A DNA stretch of 64,000 nucleotides from Perkinsela sp. pyNocScin1 (GCA_964019655.1 CAXHTR010000003.1:372001-436000); one strand, 5' to 3'; shown: positions 25,716-36,500, counted from the first letter of the stretch. The notes: generated from the letters alone by a model not told the origin. Numbers and translations are program-made.

Positions 25716-26729
25716 TTATTTAGCTGCGCTCAAAACTTCAGTTTGGGCATACTCAGATTGAGTTGTGCTGAACATTTTTATTATTTCATCTCTCGACTCA
25801 GCCACGTTGCCTGCTGCATGACTCTGCTGTGTGAAGCTGATTGCACTATTACCACACAGTTGTGCGTCAATCACGCGCAGCTTTGAACGCAGAATTTCCA
25901 TCGCATCACAAACAATTTTGATCGGTGCAAGAGACCCAACCCCTTCGAGACAGAATTTAAAATTGTACTTGTTTCTGCTAGCCTCTTTGTGAACAACTTG
26001 GACAGCGCCATGGGGAATGCCTTCTATCTGCTCGCAGTCACGACAGAATATACAAAGCTCAGGGTTCGCAACGTCCACACCTTCTCCCGACGGGTTAAGT
26101 GCAAAGACTTTAGCAGGACATGCTTCAACTATTTTTTGGGAAGCGCCTTCCTTGCTCAGAAACTTTTCATTAAGCACAAGAATATCTGCCTCGTAGCGCA
26201 TTGATAGCGCCGAAACCGGCATGAACTTAGCGTGCTGTTTCGCGAGTCCTTTGTGCACTTTACAATGGAGCTGGATTGCCTGACCGGGCCCAAGGCTCGT
26301 TATCCATATTGGCCTTTTCGCTAGCGTAGTGGACCCTGGTGGGAAGATTTTGTCCGCCAACGGGCCGCGAACGACGCGTAAGTTATCTGTGGTTATCTGC
26401 TTGATGTCTTCGTTTTTTCTACAAAATGCGTCAAGTTCCAATTCTATTGTGCAACGCGAGCAGCCAAGGCCGCGCTCTTTACATGGGCACGCCCATGGAA
26501 AATTCATCTCAAGCGCGACTTCAGACCATATAGGCACGAGACCAAGGCGGTGTACCAGCATCTCGTCCGTCGTTACGCTCGTATTCGCATGGACTTTGAC
26601 GATGTCAATGGCGAGCATGGGTATTTCTGCAAGTATAACTCGCCTAAGTGCGTTTGCAAATGAATTGTCTGCATTCTGGAGCGAGAATACGAGCAGATCA
26701 GGAGAGTTTTCGGTGATTGATATGCGCAT
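25716..26729 (-). CDS. RPB3: RNA polymerase alpha-like subunit RPB3 (or RPAC1)
   Basis: Alpha-like assembly subunit, 337 residues from the ATG at 26729 (the GTG two codons upstream is ignored). N-terminal dimer domain: N-S-F-A-N-A-L-R-R-V-I-L-A-E-I-P, N-T-S-V-T-T-D-E-M-L-V-H-R-L-G-L-V-P. The zinc loop C-P-C-K-E-R-G-L-G-C-S-R-C (about 80-92) is a mark of RPB3. H-A-K-F-M-P fits both families. Further on there is C-I-F-C-R-D-C, a ferredoxin-like cysteine set known from archaeal D subunits and some AC40 proteins. The mix makes the RPB3/RPAC1 choice less than certain, but the zinc loop favours RPB3. Confidence 0.85.
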   Translation of the reverse strand: MRISITENSPDLLVFSLQNADNSFANALRRVILAEIPMLAIDIVKVHANTSVTTDEMLVHRLGLVPIWSEVALEMNFPWACPCKERGLGCSRCTIELELDAFCRKNEDIKQITTDNLRVVRGPLADKIFPPGSTTLAKRPIWITSLGPGQAIQLHCKVHKGLAKQHAKFMPVSALSMRYEADILVLNEKFLSKEGASQKIVEACPAKVFALNPSGEGVDVANPELCIFCRDCEQIEGIPHGAVQVVHKEASRNKYNFKFCLEGVGSLAPIKIVCDAMEILRSKLRVIDAQLCGNSAISFTQQSHAAGNVAESRDEIIKMFSTTQSEYAQTEVLSAAK

Positions 26730-26862
26730 GGGCACTGAACATATGATAGCTTACGAATATGTGAATACAACGAATGCTCTAGCGCAAACACCCGTCTCCG
26801 ATGATATAAGAAAACTTATTCGTCGTATGGTTTAAAATAAAAACATAAAGTTCTAGAGGCTT

Positions 26863-28101
26863 CTAAGTGTCCTGGGATATCTGTTGGTTGAGCCATGGAT
26901 GCTTCATGAGTGCATCGATGGATGGTCGCTTCCGAGGATCAACCGCAAAGCATGCATCGATAAAGGAGAGCGCTGTTTTCGATGCTCTATCGTGTAGCGC
27001 AGTGAAGGAAAATCGGCCTGTAAGTATTTTCTGCCGCGTGAGATTCTCGGACGTATTCTCAAACGCAGAAGTACCGCATATGAGCTCGTATGCACACATG
27101 CCAACAGCCCAGACATCAACCTTTGAAAGGTTGCGATGATCAACTGTTCCACGAATTTGCTCGGGTGATAAATAGTTAAGTGTGCCACGGCGTAGTTGCT
27201 GCTGCTCGGCAAAAGAATCTGACGTTTTGATCACGGCCTGCTGCAGATCGACTGCAAAGCCAAAATCAATAAGTTTGATTAATCTTTCGCTGCTACTGTA
27301 TAGAATGTTTGCGAGTTTTACATCGCAATGTACGGTGTGATGCGTTGTATGCATATAGCGCAAAGCACTGCATAGTTGGCCTATAATGCGCGAGACCGTA
27401 GTCTCAGGAAAGTGTATTCGAGCGGTGAAGAGTTGATCATGGAGAGACCCGAAAGGACTATATTCGATAACCAAAGCGCACGCTTTAGCGCATGCATTCG
27501 GAATCGTTGGAATATTTTTGATAAAACCACAGAGGCGAGCGATGTAAGGGTGTTTCATCTTCCTGTGGATTTCAATTTCGCTCCGTATACAGCGACGCTT
27601 CTGGGAAGTTAAATGCTCCCTCGAGGGCCCTGGTAGAAACTTAACAGCAAAAAATTTCCCGGAGCTTATGAATGCAGCTTTCCAAACTGTGTTGAAATGC
27701 TCCTGAGAGAGTGCTACTTGCTTTACAGGTGGTACACCAATTTGCCGAGAAAGCGAAAAGCACTCTGTCAGGCGAGTACTAGGATTATCTAGGTTAGGCT
27801 CAAGCACCCCTTCGCACTTCGTCTGCTTCGGAGTCGTACTGTGTGTTGCGTCACAAATACTCTGCAATGGAAGACGCTCGAGAAGCTCAAAGAGCTCGAA
27901 GAAGTTTGAACTTTCTTTCTGAGTAAACTTGCGCTTGCGAGAGATACTACCTGCCGGTCGGCTATACACCTCAGGGGGTGATTCACTCGCAGCTTTTGCA
28001 AATTGCACAACTTCGGAATGTTCGAAAAATGATATCCCGGTGGTGATCGCCTCCGAGAAACAATCTTTTGAAACGGGTGTTTGTTTTTTCATTTCGTGCA
28101 T
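26863..28101 (-). CDS. Ser/Thr protein kinase with degenerate motifs
   Basis: Kinase of 412 residues with a 125-residue Ser-rich N-terminal extension. The ATP lysine is in F-F-A-V-K-F (Lys154), the catalytic loop is V-H-C-D-V-K-L-A-N-I-L (258-268) and the metal motif is I-D-F-G-F-A (DFG at 279-281); S-P-E and D-V-W-A-V-G follow. The glycine loop is missing (L-S-Q-E-H-F-N-T-V-W-K-A) and HRD reads HCD. Asp260, Lys262 and Asn265 are retained, so catalysis remains possible. The general look is of the Aurora/PLK/CAMK part of the kinome, but I cannot assign a family. Confidence 0.85.
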   Translation of the reverse strand: MHEMKKQTPVSKDCFSEAITTGISFFEHSEVVQFAKAASESPPEVYSRPAGSISRKRKFTQKESSNFFELFELLERLPLQSICDATHSTTPKQTKCEGVLEPNLDNPSTRLTECFSLSRQIGVPPVKQVALSQEHFNTVWKAAFISSGKFFAVKFLPGPSREHLTSQKRRCIRSEIEIHRKMKHPYIARLCGFIKNIPTIPNACAKACALVIEYSPFGSLHDQLFTARIHFPETTVSRIIGQLCSALRYMHTTHHTVHCDVKLANILYSSSERLIKLIDFGFAVDLQQAVIKTSDSFAEQQQLRRGTLNYLSPEQIRGTVDHRNLSKVDVWAVGMCAYELICGTSAFENTSENLTRQKILTGRFSFTALHDRASKTALSFIDACFAVDPRKRPSIDALMKHPWLNQQISQDT

Positions 28102-28227
28102 CAGATATACCAGGATTGCATGCGAAGCCCTCTATTCTAATCTATCTAGAAATTATCAGACAAAGAGAAGTGCTACACTATAATTCTGAGAATGTCAAAG
28201 TCTTGAGTTAAGACAGATAAAAGTTGA

Positions 28228-29718
28228 CTACACTGTATTTCTGTACCTTGACCTTTTCGTTCCTGAAAGAGTTTTCGTACGCAAAAGCATAAGAATCCAC
28301 AGACAAGAAGCAGTGGGTGGAAGTATTAAATTGTCGTCTATGTCAGTAAAAGCTTCTACAGAAGCACTCAAAAGGGAGATCGCATGCAGGAAACTAGCGT
28401 TATGTAGTAAAGCGCTCTCATTCTTGCTAAAATTTCTTAGGAGAAAAGAGAAGCCGAAGAAAGCGCCAAAGTACGCACTTATGAGCCCTTCCCACGTTTT
28501 TACAAAAGCTCTGCCCTTAAGGCTGATTTTGCTTGCTCCGAATATGGTTCCGAATATAGCTGCACAGGAATCAGAAATCCCAAGAAGCACGAACCCACTA
28601 AGGCACAGTAATTTTAAGTTAATTGCAAGCGGACATGTATCAGATAAAGTCTCGTAATTTCTAGGATTGAATAGCAAAAGCGGGAATGCACTGCCATACA
28701 AAAGATAAAGAGGAGAGCGTACAAGTTGCCTTTCATCTTTTTTCAAAAATGATTTCAGAGTCTTCGTCCAAAATGCCCCATGGGCTGTCTGTGTCCACAT
28801 GAAGACACTTTGAATGAGAACTAAGGTTATCCCTAACGGAAAAAATAGTCTCTGAAATGCTAATTGAGATGAATTTACATCTTGCAAGCAGTATACTACC
28901 AAGAAGAGAGCTACGTGGAAGAATTTTCGCCTGAGATGGAGCGCTAATTTTTTTGACATCAAAGACTTACCCATAGCCTCGGAATCGATATTTATGCACG
29001 TGTCAAGGAGAGCAAATGCGAAGCTTACTCCTCCAAGTAAAACAGATTTGCAAATTTCCTTCTTGAACAAGCTTCTATGGGAAACCAATGCATTTTTCGC
29101 TCGTGGCAACATAATAACGAGCACTTCAGCAAAACAGCTTAATGAGCACGTTTTCAAAACTTGCTTATTTGCTTTGCTTGCGAAGAATGCAAGCGAAAGA
29201 AGAGCAACGAAGATGATTGAGAACAGAAGAATTCGCACTGCCTGAATCTCAGCGAACGAAAGCGAGAGTGATGATTCTGGTGTTTCAAGCGTCAATGATG
29301 TAAAAAGTAGTGGAATAGTGCCCATTATTATGCTCGACTCAGTCAGCAAATGAGATTTGCGAGTGAAATACCTAGATATTATTTTTGAGCATGCAACATT
29401 TTGAGCTAGATGGCAGAAGGCCGTGAGAGTAACTACAGGTAGATTGTGCTTATTTGTGATTCGCACGAATGGTCTCGCATAAATCAAAAAGGAAAAAATG
29501 ATGATGCACTTCAGATAAGTCATCTGCAAATTGTTGACAACCTGCAGCGATGCAATTGAAAACGACATAATAAGTAAAGCAGAGAGACTTGAATACACTC
29601 GCTTATTGCACGGACTAAGATATTGGTGCAAATATTGCATGGAAAATGCCAACAACATAGGAAGTAGTGCAGTCAGCTCAGTAAGATCAACGCCTAGCAT
29701 CGCTATCCATTTCACCAT
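28228..29718 (-). CDS. DOLK: Dolichol kinase
   Basis: Polytopic ER enzyme that makes dolichyl phosphate for N-glycosylation and GPI anchors, 496 residues from the ATG at 29718 (an upstream in-frame TTG is ignored). There are more than ten hydrophobic segments. The C-terminal cytidylyltransferase-like core has G-I-S-D-S-C-A-A-I-F-G-T-I-F-G, K-T-W-E-G, and A-S-V-E-A-F-T-D-I-D-D-N-L-I-L-P, which matches the E-A-x-T-x-x-x-D-N-L x-L-P motif of dolichol kinases. Length is close to animal and yeast enzymes. Confidence 0.9.
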   Translation of the reverse strand: MVKWIAMLGVDLTELTALLPMLLAFSMQYLHQYLSPCNKRVYSSLSALLIMSFSIASLQVVNNLQMTYLKCIIIFSFLIYARPFVRITNKHNLPVVTLTAFCHLAQNVACSKIISRYFTRKSHLLTESSIIMGTIPLLFTSLTLETPESSLSLSFAEIQAVRILLFSIIFVALLSLAFFASKANKQVLKTCSLSCFAEVLVIMLPRAKNALVSHRSLFKKEICKSVLLGGVSFAFALLDTCINIDSEAMGKSLMSKKLALHLRRKFFHVALFLVVYCLQDVNSSQLAFQRLFFPLGITLVLIQSVFMWTQTAHGAFWTKTLKSFLKKDERQLVRSPLYLLYGSAFPLLLFNPRNYETLSDTCPLAINLKLLCLSGFVLLGISDSCAAIFGTIFGASKISLKGRAFVKTWEGLISAYFGAFFGFSFLLRNFSKNESALLHNASFLHAISLLSASVEAFTDIDDNLILPPTASCLWILMLLRTKTLSGTKRSRYRNTV

Positions 29719-29838
29719 CGCTTCCTCACTACTCAAGATAAAAGGGCTGACATAGGTATCTAAATAGAGGACATTGATAAACTAAACTATCTTCACTGAT
29801 AAACGTAACTTTAAATACACTATAATGCCTGAAGAGAT

Positions 29839-31026
29839 TCACCCAAGCCGCATGACAGGCATCTCTTCAATCCGCGTGTTATAAAATTGCTCAATATCTC
29901 GAATAATTTGAGCTTGGTCGGGGCCTGTGATAAAATTGATCGCGATGCCTTTTTTTGTAAAACGTCCTGTACGCCCAATACGATGAATATAGAGCTCACG
30001 CGTTTTCGGTAGGTCAAAGTTCACTACAAGAGTGACTTGCTCGATATCGATGCCACGCGAAAGGATGTCCGTTGTAAGAAGAACACGTGTGATGCCATCA
30101 CGAAAATCCTTCAGAATAACGTCGCGTTCTGCCTGTGGTAGCTCTCCATGGATCATGGACAAGCTAAAATTGTCACGCTTGAGCTTGGCACCAAGCCATT
30201 CAACGCGTTTTCTGGTATTGAGGAAAATCACGGAGTGCGAAGTATAGAGCGATTCGTAGAGGTCCTTCAAGGCAGTGTACTTCATCTCTTCACCTTCAAT
30301 CGGTAAAAAGTATTGCTTAATGCCATCCAGTGTTAGCTCATCACGTTTCACCAAAACCTTGACAGGGTCGGTCAAAAACTTGCTCGCCATCTCGATGATT
30401 TCGCTTGGCATTGTTGCAGAGACTAAAACAACTTGTGCCATATCTGGCATGTAGCGATAGCACTCGTAGACTTGCTCCTTGAATCCACGTGCGAGCATCT
30501 CGTCGGCTTCATCGAGCACAAAAACTTTGATCGACTGCGCGTGCAAATGGTTCCGACGGAGCATATCAAATACGCGACCAGGGGTTCCACTCACAATCTG
30601 GGCCCCATTGTCGAGTTGCTGTATGTCGCCCGTTACACTCTTTCCACCAACGACTGCATGTGAGGTGATAGCAAGGTAGTAGCCAAGTCCTTTGATGGTC
30701 TGGTTTGTCTGCACGGCAAGCTCTCTCGTTGGGTTGAGAACGAGAGCTTGAGTTTGCCGTTGATGTGTGTCGATGCGCTGTAGAATGCCAATCGCAAACA
30801 TAGAGGTCTTCCCTGTCCCAGACTGTGCCTGTGCGAGGATATCTCTTCCCTGGCAGAATGGCAGCAATGTTTCTTGCTGAATCTTACTTGGCTTCTGGAA
30901 GCCGTAGTTGATAATGCCTTTTAAAAGGTCATGCGAGAGCGAGAATGACTCAAAAGAGTCCCTCAGATTTTGTTCTGTCGTCGATGCAAAGTTTACAGTT
31001 GCCGGAGTCTCCGCGTCAATGTCCAT
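29839..31026 (-). CDS. EIF4A: Translation initiation factor eIF4A
   Basis: DEAD-box helicase of the cap-binding complex, 395 residues from the ATG at 31026; the open frame extends 23 codons upstream but the extra residues do not fit the family. Motifs: G-F-x-K-P-S-K-I-Q, A-Q-S-G-T-G-K-T, P-T-R-E-L-A, G-T-P-G-R-V, D-E-A-D, S-A-T, and H-R-I-G-R-T-G-R. There is no tail beyond the helicase core, as in eIF4A. The last residues (M-P-V-M-R-L-G) differ from the common ending. eIF4AIII/FAL1 is the nearest alternative. Confidence 0.92.
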   Translation of the reverse strand: MDIDAETPATVNFASTTEQNLRDSFESFSLSHDLLKGIINYGFQKPSKIQQETLLPFCQGRDILAQAQSGTGKTSMFAIGILQRIDTHQRQTQALVLNPTRELAVQTNQTIKGLGYYLAITSHAVVGGKSVTGDIQQLDNGAQIVSGTPGRVFDMLRRNHLHAQSIKVFVLDEADEMLARGFKEQVYECYRYMPDMAQVVLVSATMPSEIIEMASKFLTDPVKVLVKRDELTLDGIKQYFLPIEGEEMKYTALKDLYESLYTSHSVIFLNTRKRVEWLGAKLKRDNFSLSMIHGELPQAERDVILKDFRDGITRVLLTTDILSRGIDIEQVTLVVNFDLPKTRELYIHRIGRTGRFTKKGIAINFITGPDQAQIIRDIEQFYNTRIEEMPVMRLG

Positions 31027-31098
31027 CCGAGCGGTTATCAAATGTGTAATAAGAGATATGTTTCTGTAAACATACATAAAATGATACATCAGCAAAAT

Positions 31099-32508
31099 CT
31101 AGGTGTTTGTAATAAACTCTTGCTTACTGTTCCTGTCCACACTGCTTGAAAAGCCCACGATGCAATCAGAGAGCGTTGTATGTTCTTTGACTATGCTCCC
31201 GCTGCATAAAATTGTGTTTATGATTGTGCAGTTATCGAAGATACGCACGTTATTCATGATTAAGCTGTTGATAATGCGGCATTTTTTTCCAATAGCTACT
31301 GAGTTTCCTACAGTGCTCTTTTTCAGTGTTCCAACGCCACTTATGAAAAAGTTTTGTCCGACATAGCTTTCATAAATATTTTCATACCTATTCTCTGAGC
31401 AAAGCTTTGCGAAGCTGTCTCGCAATGTCTCCACGCATAAAATGTATCCAACAATGCTCTGTGCGTTCATGGAGAGTAAGCTCCCAGCTCTGCCTACAAA
31501 GAAGCGAAAGCACCGCAGCTTGCAGTCTTCGAGCACTTCCAATCCATTTTGAGTATGGCCTTGCGCGCCGAGCAAAGAGGTACTGAGATGAGAACGGGAA
31601 GTACACCATGAGCCTCTTTGCCACCATTGCTTTGGAAGAATGGGTTCTTTGTCTTTTGTGCTTTCAGCATGCAAACTTGAAAGAAATTGCCTATTTTGGG
31701 CGTTGATCAGTCTTGGGACCACGTCGTCAAGCATTGACTGAATATTTTGATTTTCACGCAATTGTTCAATCAATTGGATTGTGTAATTTTTCAGTAGAAT
31801 GCACGGTAAGAGCTCTTCAGCATGTGTCAATGTTAAATTAGGGAACGCGTGAGCCATCGCTGGGTGAAAGTCATTTGCATTCGCGCCCATCGGTTGGCAG
31901 TGAACTATGCGCCGCGCACTAGCATCTATATCGGGTACCGATTCTACCAATGCTTCGAGTCCCAGAACATGCTGATACTGAAATGCATCAAAGTTGCCAA
32001 GCATATCGTGCTCAAACTTGAGGTGAATGCCCGGAAGACTCACAATATCATTCTTCTCCTTATCTCTTTTCAAACGCGATGCAATCATGCATGACGCATT
32101 CTGAACAATAAATTGGTCTAGCATTACCTGAAAATCGATTCCATCCAAAAGCAGCTGTGGTTTCAGAACAAGCACATCTCGTTTTATCGAATACTTTAAT
32201 CGCGTAATTGGTGTAACATCATCATAAACATCACCCTCGAATATACTTAATTTGTAGTATGGGCCTTTGCATACTACCTCAGGAGGAGGTGGTAGAGTTT
32301 TGAGATGTGCTTCTATCAATTCTTCGTGCTCCTTGGATACAAAAATATGGATTGGTAAATGTACACCTGCACTCATGACATTGCGAATCGCGTGAGAGAG
32401 TAGGGTTTCGTTTTGCAAAGGGTAAAGGCATTGAGGAATGCTACTTGGAAGTGGGGCACACGATTTTGATGGCGCATAAGCCAGCACAACAGCTTCAATT
32501 TGGTTCAT
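31099..32508 (-). CDS. EIF2B3: eIF2B gamma subunit
   Basis: Nucleotidyltransferase-like subunit of the eIF2 guanine nucleotide exchange factor, 469 residues. It has an N-terminal domain (A-V-V-L-A-Y, S-S-I-P-Q-C-L-Y-P-L-Q-N-E-T-L-L) and a C-terminal left-handed beta helix (V-G-N-S-V-A-I-G-K-K-C-R-I-I-N-S-L-I-M-N-N-V-R-I). It lacks the W2 HEAT domain of the epsilon subunit, and both the length and the ending match gamma. The glycine-rich catalytic loop of true pyrophosphorylases is absent, as expected. The neighbour eIF4A is also a translation initiation factor, 72 bases away on the same strand. Confidence 0.88.
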   Translation of the reverse strand: MNQIEAVVLAYAPSKSCAPLPSSIPQCLYPLQNETLLSHAIRNVMSAGVHLPIHIFVSKEHEELIEAHLKTLPPPPEVVCKGPYYKLSIFEGDVYDDVTPITRLKYSIKRDVLVLKPQLLLDGIDFQVMLDQFIVQNASCMIASRLKRDKEKNDIVSLPGIHLKFEHDMLGNFDAFQYQHVLGLEALVESVPDIDASARRIVHCQPMGANANDFHPAMAHAFPNLTLTHAEELLPCILLKNYTIQLIEQLRENQNIQSMLDDVVPRLINAQNRQFLSSLHAESTKDKEPILPKQWWQRGSWCTSRSHLSTSLLGAQGHTQNGLEVLEDCKLRCFRFFVGRAGSLLSMNAQSIVGYILCVETLRDSFAKLCSENRYENIYESYVGQNFFISGVGTLKKSTVGNSVAIGKKCRIINSLIMNNVRIFDNCTIINTILCSGSIVKEHTTLSDCIVGFSSSVDRNSKQEFITNT

Positions 32509-32639
32509 AATATGGCTTCAGTTCGGCAAAGCCACTTCGCATACTTATAATATGAAAATATTACGTATCATTCAAGTACTGTTTTGTAAGCACATGCAAT
32601 AATCACATGATTGAAAATCTTTTCGTGTTATAGCAATGT

Positions 32640-33434
32640 CTATCGAGCATCAAAGCCCCCATAAGCACCCTTTCCCCAGTAGCGGAACCTTGTTCGACGG
32701 AAAATAAAGCTACTCATGTGCTTCTGACCCTGGTGAACGAAGAGAGTGCTAAGCAGCAAAATTGTCGAGACACCCTTCCAGAAGTAGAGACGTTTCATGT
32801 CGTAGTCAGGCTCGGCAGACCAACGAAGAAAATTCACAACGTCTTTGGCCATTTGACTTACTGTTGCAGGCGTACCGTCTTCGTATTCGAGCATCCCATC
32901 GGAAAGCGGTGGAGGCATAGCAATGATTCCACCTTTCATGTACGGGTTGAAGTATTGCCCGGCCTTGAGCTCGCCGAGCCATGGTGGGATAGGAAGTAGT
33001 CCCTGACCCCAGGAGTACCCTGTGAGCAAGGAAAACACATAATCGGACCCATTATGACGTGCATAATGAATGAGCGTGAGGCTTGGTGGCTCAGCACCGT
33101 TGTTTGCAAACGCTGCTGCCTTTGAGTTTGGGTAAGGAGCGGGGAGTTTGTCTACAGGCTTTCCCGGCCGAATGATTTCTGTGCCATCGTCAGCTGGCTC
33201 CTCGTCTACAACCTCATATGTTGCTGCAAGCTTTTTAATTTCCTCTTTCGTCATAAACGCTTGAAAATGGTTAAATGTGAAGCCATCAAGAGAGTGGCAT
33301 GGAGCGAAAACTTCGGTATATACTTGTCGCCCACGACGAACACTCGGCCAGTCCATTCCCTTATAGATTTCAAAGTAATCGTTATCTTTCCAATACCATG
33401 GGCGCTCAAGGGCGTGTGCATGCTTTCCTCCCAT
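32640..33434 (-). CDS. CYC1: Cytochrome c1 with single-cysteine haem site
   Basis: Haem subunit of respiratory complex III, 264 residues. The haem site is E-V-F-A-P-C-H-S-L: only one Cys, so haem would be attached by a single thioether, the arrangement known from Euglenozoa. The axial Met region I-A-M-P-P-P-L-S-D-G-M-L-E-Y-E-D-G-T-P-A-T is conserved, as is the C-terminal anchor (M-K-R-L-Y-F-W-K-G-V-S-T-I-L-L-L). There is no classical cleavable presequence before the mature-like start (M-G-G-K-H-A-H), as described for trypanosomatid cytochrome c1. This gene is the main lineage marker in the window and implies a working complex III. Confidence 0.97.
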   Translation of the reverse strand: MGGKHAHALERPWYWKDNDYFEIYKGMDWPSVRRGRQVYTEVFAPCHSLDGFTFNHFQAFMTKEEIKKLAATYEVVDEEPADDGTEIIRPGKPVDKLPAPYPNSKAAAFANNGAEPPSLTLIHYARHNGSDYVFSLLTGYSWGQGLLPIPPWLGELKAGQYFNPYMKGGIIAMPPPLSDGMLEYEDGTPATVSQMAKDVVNFLRWSAEPDYDMKRLYFWKGVSTILLLSTLFVHQGQKHMSSFIFRRTRFRYWGKGAYGGFDAR

Positions 33435-33542
33435 AATTTATATAAATCGATAAAAAAATATCTAAATAAGACCTAATCTAGACCTAATGCATAGATTAGT
33501 CGCAGCTTCACAGCGCTAAACAAATATGAAGGAAGCGCTTTA

Positions 33543-36500
33543 CTAGTCAGATCGCATGATGGAAACCAGGCGCTTTGCCTCATCGCCGTACTGATCAATA
33601 AGTTCACGAAACAGATTTTTTCCTCCGCTTGGAGCAGTGTTCTCATAGAGTACCAGCGGTGGGCCAATGTCTATCAATTTACCTGAATCAAATAGCAGAA
33701 TAACATCAGAATCAATAATTGTGTGGACTCTGTGGGCGATCACGAGAACAGTTCGATTGCCAATCTCTCTACGCAATACGCTTTGAATTATTTTGTCAGT
33801 ATGAGGGTCAATGTGTGCAGTGGCTTCGTCTAATATCAGGATCTTAGTTTTTAAGAGTAAAGCCCGAGCAAGACAAAGAAGTTGCCTCTGTCCCACGCTC
33901 AAATTCAATCCTCCATCTGCAATTGTATCACCCAATGCAAGTCCGCCGAGGCTAACTTTATTCAAAGTGAGCTTTATTTCACTGTCGGTATAAGTATTGA
34001 AAGGGTCTAGGTTCGACCGGACAGATCCACGAAAGATCGTAGGGTCTTGTGGGATCATTGCCAGCGATGTTCGAAGCTTTTCGAGGTCTAAGCACGCAAT
34101 GTCGACGTCATCAATTAAGATTTGTCCGCCCCGAATGTTGATCATGCGAAAAAGTGAAAGCATCAATGAGCTTTTCCCACTGCCAGTTCGCCCTACAATA
34201 CCTACCCGTTGACCTGGTTTGATTGTAAAATTTACGTTTTTCAATACATCTGGTAAATTTATGTCATATGACGCGTACACGTTTCGAAACTCAATCTTTC
34301 CATGTTCTGGCCAAATGCGGTTTTGCAAGCCTAAAACACCATATTGTTTCTCAGTGGTAAGATGTGTATACTCCAGCACCCTTTCGACAGCCAAGAAGCT
34401 TTTCTCTGCTTCTGAATACACTAAAATCACAATGCTCAGACTCGCAGTGATGGAAAACGCATAATTAAGCGCGAATCCCACAAGCTCTGCGCCAAGACTT
34501 TTTTGCCATGCCACTGCAAAGAATGAAGTACTTAGCATAACTATCGCCCCTAGAAACTCTAGGCGCATATTCAGCCAGCGGTTCGCCGTCATGCTTGCTA
34601 GTAAAAACTTTTGGTTGTGATTAAGAAGTTTTTCCAAACGATGAATCGTATACGATTCCTTGCCAAATGTCCGAATGAGGCTACTTCCAGCTAGTGTTTC
34701 GCCGAAGACGGAATATATCGGAGATCTAGTAATACTTTCCAGCCGTTTAAGTTCACGAACAGATGATCGATAGAATATCTGGATCCAATAGAAAGCACAA
34801 AAGATGGGTAGCGCAACGAGCAAGAAAAGGGGGGAAACATAGGTAATCGCCCCCACCGTTCCGATGACACCAAATATGAGCTTTATAGTAACATTGAGCT
34901 GCCACGTGAGACCGTCGTCCATGCTCGCTTGGTCTTTCGTCGCCCGGTTGAGAATTCTTCCCGATGGATTTTTATCAAAGAAAGCCACTGGCAAGTGGAT
35001 GAGATTACAAAGCATTGCATCATGGATGTTTTTTGCAGCAGTTATACCCCTATTCGCTATGAAAATAGACATTGCGAATTCTGAGATAGCCTGTAGCAAA
35101 CCAAAGAGACCATATCCAGCAACCCATGTTAGATTTCCAAGATTGAATGAATTACCAGCCCATTGCGACAGCCACCACGCAGACATCACTTGGAGAAGTT
35201 GCCGGAGCGCAAAAAAGCTGAGTGCAAGGCAAAGGACCCAGTACCCGCCAGCTGCTTGGGTATATTCATTAAGTGAAGTCCAAGTGAACGACGTCCCGAC
35301 TTTTCTGTTCTCTTCGGTAACTTGCGGGACTTTCTTGCGTTCGTTTAGGAAAGTATTCTCGTTTACTCCTTGCTTTTTCTCTTCGTCTACTTCAGCCTCT
35401 TGATTGGATGGTTCCTCAGAGGAATTTTTTTCAGCGAAAGTCGCGAAAGTCGTGCTAGTTTTTATCAGATCACCATATGTTCCTTGGCATGCAATCTCCC
35501 CTTGATCCATGAAAATAATCCAGTCGCTGAATTCAAGGAAGTGCAGCTGACTTGTCACAAATACACGTGTTCGTTCCTTTAGAGCACCAACAATACACTC
35601 GAAGAAAACTTTGCGACCGACCTTTGCATCAAGGGATGCCAAAGGATCATCCAGAAGGACGATATCACTATCTGAATAAACAGCACGGGCAAGCGCTACG
35701 CGTTGTTTCTGACCTCCACTCAGGTTGAGCCCTCGTTCTCCAATTTCCTGTTGCAATCCACCAGGCAGCGCAATAAGATCATCGTAAAGCTGACAGACAT
35801 CGATAGTTTTATTCAATTTTGATTCATCGAAGAAGTCACCAAACAGGATATTTTCCTGTATTGTCTCGTTCATAATCCATGCCTGTTGTGTTGCATATGA
35901 TACTGATCCTTCAACGTGGGCATTACCATTGTGTGAGGTGATACCTGCAATGATATCAAGAAGCGTTGATTTGCCACAGCCAGTGTGGCCTACTACAGAA
36001 ACTAAGCTACCAGGGGCTATGGACACAGAAGCATGTCGGATGCGTGACTCCTTATTCTCTTGACCTTGCACGGACACATTGTTCAATGTGATAGAGCCTG
36101 GGTCCGCGGGTGCTGAGGGTCGATCTTGAATTTCTTCCGCAGAAAGATAGTTGCTCAGGCGATTTAATGCTATGCGTGCTTCAATTATGATGTTTATACA
36201 GCTTGGCAGCATCATCATTGGGAAGCGAACGATGTCTAACAGACTCAATGCAGTGAACGCAACGTTGGCTGTGAGTTTCCCATACGATGCGTACACAGAA
36301 AACACAACCACTGCAATCAGTACGGGATTCAGGTTAAAGAGGACAATATTTACGGAGGAGCAGTAGGCTAAGCGCAAAAGTTTGCGAAGCTCTCTTGCTC
36401 GGATCGAAAAAATCCGTGCTAAACTGCTGTTCTCCCATGCGTAAAACTTAATCAAGCGAATGCTTGTTATGAGCTCGGACATTGCGTTTATCCGCTCGTC

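Noticed and set aside
28228-28250. TTTCTGTACC resembling part of a spliced-leader sequence
   Set aside because: It lies in the coding end of the dolichol kinase gene, and the rest of the leader and its splice donor are absent.
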